Assembly: GCA_019313735.1 (NCBI GenBank)
Contig: JAFDAR010000042.1
Location: forward strand, 1 to 15,357
DNA length: 15,357 nt
Direction of reading: 5' to 3'
Origin: Deltaproteobacteria bacterium
GTDB lineage: Bacteria; Desulfobacterota; Syntrophia; Syntrophales; UBA2210
Positions 6,417 to 14,473 of this stretch are shown here, piece after piece. Every line of letters starts with the position of its first letter. Within the stretch, counting starts at the first letter, position 1. The translations under genes and the position numbers were made by a program. Under the pieces are notes generated by a model. The model ran no database searches. It was given only the letters and a program-made list of their open reading frames with translations, and was not told the origin of the DNA.

Positions 6417-9062
6417 CTACATCATCATACCTATAGTAAACTCCCATCTGTTTGGAGGCTCATACTCTTTCTTGTCAAGAACATAGCCCCATTCCAGTCT
6501 CAATGGGCCCATCGGAGAATACCAGCGTATCCCCACCCCTGCCGTCCGCCTCATGTCATCCAGATAATAACCGCTGTTCCACGCGTTACCTGTATCGAAG
6601 AATACCACCCCTCTTATACCGGCATTTTTGATAAGAGGAAAGACAACTTCCGCGTTGAAATTCAACATGGTCTCACCACCGATGCAATATCCGCTTGAAT
6701 CGACAGGTCCTATCTCTCTCAAACCCCTGAGGGAATTGATTCCACCGAGATAGAAACGTTCGAAGACGGGAATCTCCTTTCCCTCAAGTCCCTGCATGTA
6801 GCCAATCTTTCCATGAATGCCAAATACAGTATCAAGCGGCATGGGGAAAAACCACCTTGAATCAGCGATATATTTCGCAAAACTGACATCTCCCTGAAAG
6901 ATCGTTCCCACCACTTCCGTAGAAACACTGTTTTTGGAACCCCTTGAGGGAAACATCCTGTCATCTGTTGTATCTCGTGAGAGCGACAGGGTCACACCGC
7001 TTGATGTGGTTCCCCCCTCCTGGTCCCAGATATATTTTGATGCGGTGCTTTCTACATTTGAGATGTCATCGATTGTTAACCTGTAGCCTACATAGCCTGT
7101 TACATATTCAAAGAGGGGGTAGCCCAGCGTCGTGCTGAAACCTTCGGTATGCACATCATATGCGTCATAATCCCGTTCCATGTCCCATAACTCAAACTTG
7201 CTCCACAGGGGCATGTCAAACAGCCAGGGTTCCACGAAAGACAGTTGGTAACTCGTTTTGCTTGATCCGAAGTAGGCGCTGATACTCAGGATCTGGCCCC
7301 GGCCAAAGAGGTTTTGCTCGGATACCTGAGTTGTAAGAACCAGCTTGTCTACAGCGCTGTATCCGGCGCCCACACTGAACATACCGGTGGATTTTTCCTT
7401 GACATGGACATTAATATCCATAGATCTTTCATCGGTCCCTTTTTCCGTCTGAAAATTTACTTCTTCAAAATATCTGAGCCTGTTCAATCTCATATAGCTT
7501 ATTTTGACCTTGCTACTGCCAGAAAGGTCTCCCTCCATAACAGCAAGTTCTCTACGTATTACCTTGTCCCTCGTTATGCTATTTCCCGTTATGGATATCC
7601 TGTTGATATATATAAGATCGCCCCTGTCTATATTATAGGTTATATCAATCCTCTGTTCCTCGTTTCTGGACACGGTCCGCGGAACAACACTGGCATAGGC
7701 ATAGCCCTCCTCATTGCAAGCCTCTGTCAACATATCAATGTCCTTTATTATGGCCTCTCTGTCAAAATAGTCTTTCTCGGTAATCTGAAGCTGCGGCATC
7801 AGTTCAGACCGGGGAACGGTAAGGGTATCACCGGTGATCTTCACGTCCCCCACTCTGAATTGCTTCCCTTCGATAACAGATATCTTGATGTATATCCATT
7901 CTTTGTCATGAGTAATTTCCGGTTCACCGATCCTTGCATTGACATAACCGTTGTTCAGGTAAAAAACCATCAGTCTGCTGACATCCTGTTTTAACTTGTA
8001 CTCATTGAACACACCGGAATCAGTGATAAAATGAAATATACTCCACTCCGAGGTCTCCATCATGTCATTCAGTTCTTCATCCGTATACGCCCTGTTTCCC
8101 TCAAAGGTAATCTTTTTTACATAGAGTTCTTTATTCTCAGTTATATTAAATACTACCCGAACACCCTTTTTATTTTCATCTGTACTGTATTTGACCTCGA
8201 CGTTAAGATACCCTTTATCCTTATAGAAGGCTTTTATGCTTTCGATATCCGATTTTAATCTACTCAGATTGAGTATCTGTTTTTCTTTAACAGAGATAAT
8301 TCCTTCCAGGTCTTCTTTTTCTATATTGTCATTTCCCTCAATATTTACACCTGTTATCAAAGGCATCTCTTTTAATGTGAATCTTATAACCTTTCCCTCA
8401 CGCGTACTTGTAACCCTGGCCGTGACGTCCTTAAAGTAACCCATCTTGTATATGGCCTTTATGTCGGAAGAAAGCTCCTGTTTCGAGAAAAGTTTACCCT
8501 TTGTACTTTTCAGAACATTATATATTGCATCGTCTTCGATTCTGATGTTTCCCGTGAAATCTATCTCCACGATCCTTTGAACGGTAAGTATTTTCAGAAG
8601 AATATCATTTTTCAATCGCGATACCAGGGTTCCCATGTTATTCCCCTGGGCGAAGATATTGAAACGATACCCACTTTTGACGTTTATCAGTCCAACGTCC
8701 GCGCTAATCATGTCACCCAGTCTGGTAAGACTCCCCACAACGACAAAATCGGCTCTTATCTTATTCCCCGCGGCAACAGCTCTCTGATCAGTCAGCTTTT
8801 CTCCTTGAACGAATCCCTCCGGAGTTTCTTCTTTGACAAGCTCTATATATTCGGACTCTATCAGCCCGGCTGCGAGCTTACCGGTTATCTGATCTTGCAG
8901 TAAAAGGGCATTCCCGCTGCTGTGTATCTCAAAGGGGAAAAGAGCGACCCTCTCGACGCTTTCTTTTTCAATGGAGGAAGGCGTAGCGGACAAGACATTC
9001 AGAGGAAAAAATATAAGGAATAACACGGTAATAAAGATGCACTCTCTGTGCTTATAGATCAT
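6417..9062 (-). CDS. bamA: Outer-membrane protein assembly factor BamA with an extra N-terminal TolB-like domain
   Basis: BamA is the core outer-membrane insertase. From ATG 9062 the 881-residue product starts with a signal peptide (MIYKHRECIFITVLFLIFF, ending near VLSA). Residues about 35-160 form a domain not found in E. coli BamA: RVALFPFE, LTDQRAVAAGNKIRADFVVV, GSLTRLGDMISADVGLI, similar to TolB-N/CsgG-type folds. Five POTRA domains follow from about 162 (each with an IxGN-like strand: DFTGN, NIEGN, TFEGN, KITGD, SITGN), then the 16-strand barrel. The conserved loop-6 motif appears as SLRGL. The C-terminus is WEFTIGMMM, without the usual terminal aromatic residue. An in-frame ATG at 9074 is possible, but 9062 suits the signal peptide better and lies 11 nt after AAGGA. 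The gene overlaps the lolD end by 11 bp. Confidence 0.95.
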   Translation of the reverse strand: MIYKHRECIFITVLFLIFFPLNVLSATPSSIEKESVERVALFPFEIHSSGNALLLQDQITGKLAAGLIESEYIELVKEETPEGFVQGEKLTDQRAVAAGNKIRADFVVVGSLTRLGDMISADVGLINVKSGYRFNIFAQGNNMGTLVSRLKNDILLKILTVQRIVEIDFTGNIRIEDDAIYNVLKSTKGKLFSKQELSSDIKAIYKMGYFKDVTARVTSTREGKVIRFTLKEMPLITGVNIEGNDNIEKEDLEGIISVKEKQILNLSRLKSDIESIKAFYKDKGYLNVEVKYSTDENKKGVRVVFNITENKELYVKKITFEGNRAYTDEELNDMMETSEWSIFHFITDSGVFNEYKLKQDVSRLMVFYLNNGYVNARIGEPEITHDKEWIYIKISVIEGKQFRVGDVKITGDTLTVPRSELMPQLQITEKDYFDREAIIKDIDMLTEACNEEGYAYASVVPRTVSRNEEQRIDITYNIDRGDLIYINRISITGNSITRDKVIRRELAVMEGDLSGSSKVKISYMRLNRLRYFEEVNFQTEKGTDERSMDINVHVKEKSTGMFSVGAGYSAVDKLVLTTQVSEQNLFGRGQILSISAYFGSSKTSYQLSFVEPWLFDMPLWSKFELWDMERDYDAYDVHTEGFSTTLGYPLFEYVTGYVGYRLTIDDISNVESTASKYIWDQEGGTTSSGVTLSLSRDTTDDRMFPSRGSKNSVSTEVVGTIFQGDVSFAKYIADSRWFFPMPLDTVFGIHGKIGYMQGLEGKEIPVFERFYLGGINSLRGLREIGPVDSSGYCIGGETMLNFNAEVVFPLIKNAGIRGVVFFDTGNAWNSGYYLDDMRRTAGVGIRWYSPMGPLRLEWGYVLDKKEYEPPNRWEFTIGMMM

Positions 9063-9720
9063 AAATCTTCCCATCCTTCAGGTTGATGGTGCGAGACATG
9101 GCGTCTGCGAGTAATCTGTTGTGAGTGACTACAATGAGAGTGGTGTTTCCTGCCCTACCAAGATCTAAAAGAAGGCCCTGTATTTTCTCCCCCGTTTTCA
9201 CATCAAGGTTTCCCGTAGGTTCATCAGCCAGGATTACATCCGGATTCATTATTATCGCCCTCGCTATGGCAACCCTTTGCTGTTCGCCTCCGGAAAGTTC
9301 GCCAGGTTTGTGGGCCAACCTATCACCAAGCCCTACTTCCGTCAAGACAATCTCCCCCCTCCTGCAGGCATCTCCCCTCGGGATCCCGTTTATCAGGGCG
9401 GGCATGATGGTATTCTCCAAAGCGGTAAATTCGGGAAGCAGATGGTAGGACTGAAAGACAAAACCTATCCTCTTATTTCTGAATTCAGCGCGTCTGGGTT
9501 CATCCCATTCGAAAATATCCGCGCCGTCAAAGAGGACGCGGCCGGAAGTTGGATGATCAAGGGCTCCGAGTATCTGAAGAAGCGTAGTTTTGCCAGTTCC
9601 GGATGCGCCCAGAATCGCCAGAGATTCTCCCTTTGCAACACTGCAATCGATTCCCTTTAAGACCTCAATCCGGGTTTCATTCTTTATGAAGGTTTTGGTC
9701 AACTGATGGATTTCTATCAT
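9052..9720 (-). CDS. lolD: Lipoprotein-releasing ABC transporter ATPase LolD
   Basis: LolD powers release of outer-membrane lipoproteins from the inner membrane by the Lol permease. The 222-residue ATPase is complete: Walker A GASGTGKTT (about 38-46), Q-loop VFQSYHLLPEFTALEN, signature LSGGEQQR, Walker B VILADEP, D-loop GNLD and switch histidine in VVTHN. The sequence QSYHLLPEFTALENTIMP is typical of the LolD/MacB subfamily. The adjacent LolC/E-type permease supports LolD over MacB or FtsE. The gap to lolC is 151 bp, unusually long for this pair, and is filled by a fold-back repeat. Only a weak ribosome binding site (GTGAG) precedes ATG 9720. Confidence 0.94.
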   Translation of the reverse strand: MIEIHQLTKTFIKNETRIEVLKGIDCSVAKGESLAILGASGTGKTTLLQILGALDHPTSGRVLFDGADIFEWDEPRRAEFRNKRIGFVFQSYHLLPEFTALENTIMPALINGIPRGDACRRGEIVLTEVGLGDRLAHKPGELSGGEQQRVAIARAIIMNPDVILADEPTGNLDVKTGEKIQGLLLDLGRAGNTTLIVVTHNRLLADAMSRTINLKDGKIYDL

Positions 9721-9743
9721 CTCACGCTATCCGCTCCCTATTC

Positions 9744-9888
9744 ATGATTCTGTTGATTTATGGGGATTTTCGTTCAAGATCAAGGCCTGCGAAAAAAATA
9801 ACCGCAGGTATATAGTTAATATTCCGAGGATTATTTTTTCAGCATAACGCAGAGATTGGGCGAAAAGATCATTAATCAACAGAATCAT
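9744..9888. mobile_element. MITE-like fold-back element between lolC and lolD
   Basis: The ends are inverted repeats of 19 bp with one mismatch: ATGATTCTGTTGATT then TATG at 9744-9762, and its complement at 9870-9888. Further complementary blocks follow inward: TTTTCG (9767-9772) with CGAAAA (9861-9866), and the A-rich block AAAAAATAA (ending at 9801) with TTATTTTTT (9831-9839). The whole segment of about 145 bp can thus fold as one long imperfect hairpin. It has no reading frame of its own. It fills the intergenic region and supplies the last codons and stop of lolC. I infer a small non-autonomous palindromic repeat; other copies in the genome would confirm it. Confidence 0.7.
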
Positions 9889-11110
9889 TCATAGAGGCCC
9901 TCCACGATGGATATATTGACGCCAGAAAGCATATAAGCATTGCCGCAATGATTATAACAGCGACATCACCATAGTTTATCCTGGAGGGAAGCTCATTCAG
10001 ATAATAGACATCCTTCGGAAGTATCTTGAAGCCGAAGAGGTTCTCCACCGACCGGCTTATCCATTCCAGATTGAGCGCAACGGTAATCCCTGTAATACCA
10101 CCCAGGATGGTGCCGATTGCTCCTATAACAACTCCCTCTATCATGAATATCTTCATGATGCCCCTTGCAGTGGCACCCATTGATTTCAGTATGGCTATAT
10201 CTCTGGCCTTTTCCATAACCGTCATAATCAGTGTGGTTATTATATTGAATGCGGCAACGATCACAATCAGGCTGAGGATGATAAACATAACTCTCTTTTC
10301 AAGTTTGAGCGCCGAAAAAAGGTTTTTGTTCATTTCCATCCAGCTTCTTGCCCAGTAGGGATATCCAAGTTCTTTCTGAATAGATTTTGCAATCTTGCCT
10401 GCCCCGTAAATATCATCCACCTTTATTTCGATCCCTGTAACAGTATCCTTCATGCCAAGAAACTTCTTACAGTTCTCAAGTGACATGAAGACCAGCGATG
10501 AATCATACTCATATGAACCTGAATCAAAGATACCCACTACACTGAACTTCTTGATCTTGGGAACAATCCCCATAGGAGTTGAGATTCCCATTGGAAGCAA
10601 TATTTCCACCGTGTCAAAAAGCAAAACACCCAGATTCTGTGCCAGTTCCTTCCCTATGACAACACCGGGCAGATCTGTCTTGTTCCCCATGCCGGAGAGA
10701 TCATCAATATTGCCATCCTTCATCTTTCCGAGATTTATAACATCGGCGGATGTTTCGGTTGACATGCCGCGCAGGACCACACCTGTTACTCTTCCTCTGT
10801 TCTTCAGCATGGCCTGGCCATATATAAACGGAGTGGAGGCCACAACACCATCAACCGACTTGAGCTCCCCCATAACCCGTTCATAATTTTCCATTCCTCC
10901 GGTGTATTCCATAAGGACAATGTGAGAGTTTATTCCCAGTATCTTGTCGCGAAGCTCAATCTCAAAACCGTTCATGACAGCCAGCACAATAATGAGCGCG
11001 GCAACTCCCAGGAAAATGCCCGCCACCGATATAAATGTGTTGGCTGATATGAATGTCTGTTTTCTTTTTGCCCGGAGATAACGCAGGCTTATGAAGAGTT
11101 CATATGACAT
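9872..11110 (-). CDS. lolC: Lipoprotein-releasing permease, LolC/LolE family
   Basis: This is the membrane subunit of the Lol ABC transporter that extracts lipoproteins from the inner membrane. The 412-residue protein starts SYELFISLRYLRAKRKQTFI, typical of the family. A first membrane segment follows (about 25-47, ISVAGIFLGVAALIIVLAV), then the NGFEIELRDKILGINSHI motif, a large periplasmic domain (about 50-260) and three more membrane segments (about 270-400). The FtsX-like coupling motif is EKARDIAILKSMGAT. There is one permease gene rather than a lolC/lolE pair, so it may act as a homodimer. The C-terminus stops at SWRASMNDSVD, about eight residues short of the usual ending (as in PVEALRYE), because the fold-back element begins there. 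ATG 11110 has AAAGGG upstream. Confidence 0.93.
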   Translation of the reverse strand: MSYELFISLRYLRAKRKQTFISANTFISVAGIFLGVAALIIVLAVMNGFEIELRDKILGINSHIVLMEYTGGMENYERVMGELKSVDGVVASTPFIYGQAMLKNRGRVTGVVLRGMSTETSADVINLGKMKDGNIDDLSGMGNKTDLPGVVIGKELAQNLGVLLFDTVEILLPMGISTPMGIVPKIKKFSVVGIFDSGSYEYDSSLVFMSLENCKKFLGMKDTVTGIEIKVDDIYGAGKIAKSIQKELGYPYWARSWMEMNKNLFSALKLEKRVMFIILSLIVIVAAFNIITTLIMTVMEKARDIAILKSMGATARGIMKIFMIEGVVIGAIGTILGGITGITVALNLEWISRSVENLFGFKILPKDVYYLNELPSRINYGDVAVIIIAAMLICFLASIYPSWRASMNDSVD

Positions 11111-11141
11111 ATTTTAAAACCCTTTAACATGGCTACTCACG

Positions 11142-11222
11142 TAGTCAGCCTGAATCTGTTTAGGCTGAAGGCTATCAGGCTAAAGTCTGTTAGTTTTTTG
11201 TAACCTGAATGTCTTCAGCCTA
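11142..11222. repeat. Degenerate AGGCTGA/CAGCCTGAA repeats in the lysS-lolC gap
   Basis: The 116-bp gap between lysS and lolC is built of related short words: CAGCCTGAAT, TAGGCTGAAG, GGCTATCAGG, ACCTGAATGT and CTTCAGCCTA, partly with a 7-8 bp spacing. An exact 10-bp inverted repeat (TAGGCTGAAG 11161-11170, CTTCAGCCTA 11213-11222) surrounds a loop of 42 nt containing TTTTTT. No T-run follows the stem on either strand, so it does not look like a Rho-independent terminator. Confidence 0.55.
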
Positions 11223-11226
11223 CAGC

Positions 11227-12729
11227 TTAAACCCCCTGAGTAGCTGTTTTTATCTTTGCTCTCATGTGCGGAAATAATATCACGTCTCGTATGGATGGCG
11301 AATCGGTGAAAAGCATCACAAGCCGGTCTATTCCTATCCCTTCGCCCGCGGTTGGAGGCATGCCATATTCCAGAGCGCCGATGTAATCTTCGTCCATCTC
11401 ATGGGCCTCCTCGCTCCCTGTCTCCCTTTCCTTCAACTGCATGGCAAACCTGTTTCTCTGATCCTCAGGATCATTGAGCTCTGAAAAGGCGTTGGCAAGC
11501 TCCCTGCCATAAACATAAAGCTCGAAACGATCGGTAAATCCGCTGTTATCAGCACTTTTTCTCGAAAGGGGTGATACCTCTATGGGATAGCTTGTGACAA
11601 ATGTCGGCTGAATGAGCCTGCTTTCTGCAATATCCTCAAATATGGCCACTATAATCTTTCCCAGCGGTTCATCATCTTCAACGGGCAGTCCTATGGTTGT
11701 CGCGTATTGGGCGGCCCTTGCCCTGTCTTCCAGGATATCCGGAGTGATATCTGAATATTTCAGGATGGCTTCTTTCACTGTCAGGCGCTGCCAGGGACGG
11801 CGAAGATCAATTGCAGTGTCCTGATAATTAAACCTGAGAGAACCAAAGACCTCCATGGCAACGGATGTTACCATCTCCTCCGTCATAACCATCAGATTTT
11901 CATAAGTAGCATAGGCCTGATAAAATTCCATCATGGTAAATTCCGGATTGTGAAAGGTTGATATACCCTCATTCCTGAAATTTCTGTTTATCTCAAAGAC
12001 CCTTTCAAGTCCTCCAACGATAAGACGCTTCAAGTAAAGCTCCGGCGCTATCCTCAGGTAGAGATCCATATCCAGGGTATTATGATATGTCTTAAAAGGT
12101 CGTGCAACCGCGCCTCCGGCCATGGGCTGCATCATGGGAGTTTCCACTTCAAGGAACCCCCTCTCCTGCATAAAATCGCGAATAAGTTTTATGATCCTGC
12201 TTCTCGTATAAAAGACTTCCTTGACGGCAGGATTCATTATAAGATCAAGATGTCTCTGTCTGTATCTGGCTTCGACATCGGTGAGGCCGTGCCATTTCTC
12301 CGGCAATGGCCTTACAGACTTTGACAGGAGCCGTATCTCATCGGCGTCAACTGTCAGTTCGCCGGTCCTTGTCTTAAGAAGATTTCCTGAAATAAAAACT
12401 ATATCTCCCACATCGAATTTCTTGAAGATGGAATATATATCTTTGCCGACCTTGTCCCTTGCTATGTATCCCTGGATCCTTCCATCTCTGTCCTGAATGT
12501 TTACGAACGCGGCTTTGCCGAAGTTGCGTATTGCCATCAGTCTCCCCGCCAGCGCAAACTTTTCTTCAATCCCTTTAAGCTCCTCATTATCCATATCGCC
12601 AAACCGGTCGATAACGGATTTAGTGGTGGCGGTCACTCTCACATCATTCGGATACAGTTCAACCCCCATAGACCTCAGCGATTTTATCTTCTCTTTTCTT
12701 TTCTGCAGCAGCTCACTCTTTTCATTCAT
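11227..12729 (-). CDS. lysS: Lysine-tRNA ligase, class II
   Basis: LysS charges tRNA-Lys with lysine in the cytoplasm. From ATG 12729 the protein has 500 residues, the normal length. An N-terminal OB-fold anticodon-binding domain (about 55-155, with FALAGRLMAIRNFGKAAFV) is followed by the class II catalytic core. Motif 1 lies in the region RDFMQERGFLEVETPMM. Motif 2 is FRNEGISTFHNPEFTMMEFY, and motif 3 is GEGIGIDRLVMLF near the C-terminus, before RDVILFPHMR. The frame stays open back to 12777, but ATG 12729 has a strong AAGGGG ribosome binding site 7 nt away, and the longer start would lie upstream of the predicted promoter -10 box. It is the first gene of the minus-strand cluster, a position I associate with Desulfobacterota lol/bam operons. 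Confidence 0.96.
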   Translation of the reverse strand: MNEKSELLQKRKEKIKSLRSMGVELYPNDVRVTATTKSVIDRFGDMDNEELKGIEEKFALAGRLMAIRNFGKAAFVNIQDRDGRIQGYIARDKVGKDIYSIFKKFDVGDIVFISGNLLKTRTGELTVDADEIRLLSKSVRPLPEKWHGLTDVEARYRQRHLDLIMNPAVKEVFYTRSRIIKLIRDFMQERGFLEVETPMMQPMAGGAVARPFKTYHNTLDMDLYLRIAPELYLKRLIVGGLERVFEINRNFRNEGISTFHNPEFTMMEFYQAYATYENLMVMTEEMVTSVAMEVFGSLRFNYQDTAIDLRRPWQRLTVKEAILKYSDITPDILEDRARAAQYATTIGLPVEDDEPLGKIIVAIFEDIAESRLIQPTFVTSYPIEVSPLSRKSADNSGFTDRFELYVYGRELANAFSELNDPEDQRNRFAMQLKERETGSEEAHEMDEDYIGALEYGMPPTAGEGIGIDRLVMLFTDSPSIRDVILFPHMRAKIKTATQGV

Positions 12730-12758
12730 CAGACAACCCCTTAGACGTAAAGCAGTCC

Positions 12759-12787
12759 TAACTATATCCTTTTCCATATTTAGTCAA
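12759..12787 (-). promoter_or_regulatory. Candidate sigma-70-type promoter for lysS and the envelope cluster
   Basis: On the minus strand TTGACT (12787-12782) is followed after 17 bp by TAGTTA (12764-12759), or after 15 bp by the better -10 match TATAGT (12766-12761). Transcription would begin near 12752, leaving a leader of about 25 nt that contains the AAGGGG ribosome binding site of lysS. This comes from reading the sequence only. Confidence 0.45.
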
Positions 12788-12805
12788 GGATTTTGAGAAA
12801 AAGGA

Positions 12806-12834
12806 TTGACAAAAAAACTCTATAATAATAGCAT
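12806..12834 (+). promoter_or_regulatory. Candidate sigma-70-type promoter for rfaE1-DUF4416-yicC
   Basis: A perfect TTGACA (12806-12811) is followed after 17 bp by TAGCAT (12829-12834), a 4/6 match to the -10 consensus. A perfect TATAAT lies at 12821-12826, but only 9 bp from the -35 box, too close to pair with it. Transcription from about 12841 would give a leader of about 80 nt before rfaE1. The divergent lysS promoter lies just to the left. Confidence 0.45.
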
Positions 12835-12920
12835 GCTGGCTTGTTCGCACATGGAAGCTATGGACAGGATCTGAACGGAATGGTTATTTTGCCGTCTGTA
12901 GTATTGAAAGGCGTTGTACA

Positions 12921-13904
12921 ATGGAGAACATTATAGACAGAAAGAAGGCTCTCGATATTATCAGTCGTTTTCACAGTTCGAAGGTGCTGGTAGTCGGAGA
13001 CATTATGGTTGACCAGTTTATCTGGGGAAAGGTATCGCGTATTTCACCGGAGGCTCCTGTACCCGTGGTAAGGGTCACATCTGAGAGTCTCCTCCTGGGT
13101 GGTTGTGCCAACGTGTTGAACAACGTGTTCTCTATGGGAGGAAAAGTTGCGGTTTCCGGCATCGTCGGGTCGGACAACATGGGCAGATGGCTGACAGACA
13201 AGCTGAGAGAGATGGGCATAGACACAGCGGGCGTCATCGTGGAGGATAAACGTCCCACTATAGTAAAAACGAGGGTCGTCGCGCATCACCAGCAGGTGGT
13301 AAGATTTGACAGAGAAGACAAGAGCCCGGTTTCCGGAAACAGCCTCCAGAGAATAATAGAATACATAGAATCGATGAAAGATGATCTGGGTGCAGTTATT
13401 ATCTCGGATTACAACAAGGGAGTCTTTTCAGAAAAACTCACCAAGGGGATAAGGGAAATAACCTCGGAAAGCGGGATAATCCTGTGCATCGATCCTAAAC
13501 AGAGCGACTTTTCCCTTTACCGAGGGTGTGACTTAGTAACGCCCAACCAACAGGAGATGGAACGCGCTCTCGGCATTGAGCTTGAGAACAGTGATGATAT
13601 TACAAAGGGTGGCAGGACACTTATCAGAAAATTCGATTTCGGCGCTCTCCTGGTAACGAGGGGCGAAGATGGAATGAGCCTCTTTGAAAATGACGGCCAG
13701 GTCACGCATATCCCCACTGTCGCCAGAGAAGTCTTCGATGTAACAGGTGCCGGCGACACGGTAATAGGGGTCTTTGCCCTCTGTGTCGCGGCGGGAGCAA
13801 CATTGAAAGAGGCCTCCGTTCTAGCCAACCATGCAGCCGGCATTGCGGTCGGAAAGGTGGGTACAGCGCCGGTCTATCAGGATGAATTGAAAAAAGCGCT
13901 ATGA
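12921..13904 (+). CDS. rfaE1: D-glycero-beta-D-manno-heptose-7-phosphate kinase (RfaE domain I / HldA)
   Basis: This PfkB-family sugar kinase phosphorylates heptose 7-phosphate at C1, on the route to ADP-heptose for the LPS inner core. The 327-residue protein shows VLVVGDIMVDQFIWGKVSRI near the N-terminus, SPEAPVPVV, GGCANVLNNV (the GGxxN sugar-binding motif), VKTRVVAHHQQVVRFDRED, ISDYNKGV, DPKQSDFSLYRGCDLVTPN, and the catalytic/anion-hole motif DVTGAGDTVIG (about 273-283). It ends soon after the kinase domain, so the nucleotidyltransferase half (HldC) of E. coli HldE must be a separate gene. The stop overlaps the next start as ATGA. AAAGG lies about 11 nt before the ATG. Confidence 0.93.
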   Translation: MENIIDRKKALDIISRFHSSKVLVVGDIMVDQFIWGKVSRISPEAPVPVVRVTSESLLLGGCANVLNNVFSMGGKVAVSGIVGSDNMGRWLTDKLREMGIDTAGVIVEDKRPTIVKTRVVAHHQQVVRFDREDKSPVSGNSLQRIIEYIESMKDDLGAVIISDYNKGVFSEKLTKGIREITSESGIILCIDPKQSDFSLYRGCDLVTPNQQEMERALGIELENSDDITKGGRTLIRKFDFGALLVTRGEDGMSLFENDGQVTHIPTVAREVFDVTGAGDTVIGVFALCVAAGATLKEASVLANHAAGIAVGKVGTAPVYQDELKKAL

Positions 13905-14443
13905 GCAGACCAGCCTTCCCTGAACCGGTCAAAATTATATCCAGCGTATTTTCCGGAAGCAGGGACATACTGAACGAAACCATAACTATCCTGTCGGAAG
14001 AATTTGGAGGGATCGATTATATAAGCGCGCTGGTGCCCTTTGAATACACCGATTACTATGCAAAAGAATCAGGGATTTCCCTTGTCAGGCGTTTTATCTC
14101 TTTTGAAACCCTTGTGTCGCCGGATACGCTTCCCGACATAAAACTGTTCACAAATAAAGTGGAAGAAGAATTTATGAGAGATGGCAGCCGGCTTGTCAAT
14201 ATAGACCCGGGATATATATCACGGGCCCATCTGATTCTTGCCACGGGGAAGGCTTACACCCACCGCCCCTATATCAGGGACGGTATATATGCCGATCTAA
14301 CGCTCATATTTAAAAAACATACCTTCCGGAGCCTCGAGTGGACATACCCTGATTATTCAGACAAAAGCACAACGATGATGTTTAATAATATAAGAGAGAG
14401 GTACACTGTTCAGGTTCAAAGGCTGAAAAACAACCAGCTGTGA
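13901..14443 (+). CDS. DUF4416 family protein
   Basis: The product has 180 residues and no signal peptide or membrane segment. It matches what I know of the DUF4416 family: FGGIDYISALVPFEYTDYY, then LVRRFISFETLVSP, LPDIKLFTNKVEEEF, RLVNIDPGYISRAHLILATG, THRPYIRDGIYADLTLIFK and LEWTYPDYSD. Clusters of conserved aromatic, Asp, His and Arg residues (TDYY, NIDPGY, HRPY, WTYPDY) suggest an enzyme or ligand-binding protein, but the function is unknown. It overlaps rfaE1 by 4 bp (ATGA) and is followed after 30 bp by yicC. Translational coupling to the heptose kinase hints at a link to envelope sugars, but that is only inference. Confidence 0.88.
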   Translation: MSRPAFPEPVKIISSVFSGSRDILNETITILSEEFGGIDYISALVPFEYTDYYAKESGISLVRRFISFETLVSPDTLPDIKLFTNKVEEEFMRDGSRLVNIDPGYISRAHLILATGKAYTHRPYIRDGIYADLTLIFKKHTFRSLEWTYPDYSDKSTTMMFNNIRERYTVQVQRLKNNQL

Positions 14444-14473
14444 ACCGTAAACTTTGAACAAGGAGAATAATCT

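Noticed and set aside
11161..11222. Rho-independent terminator for lysS from the 10-bp inverted repeat
   Set aside because: The loop is 42 nt and no T-run follows the stem on either strand; the TTTTTT is inside the loop.
12730..12777. Longer LysS starting at 12777 with 16 extra residues
   Set aside because: The start at 12729 has a strong Shine-Dalgarno and matches the family start, and the extension would overlap the predicted -10 region.
12821..12826. TATAAT paired with TTGACA at 12806 as a promoter
   Set aside because: The spacer is only 9 bp. TAGCAT at 17 bp is a weaker match but correctly placed.
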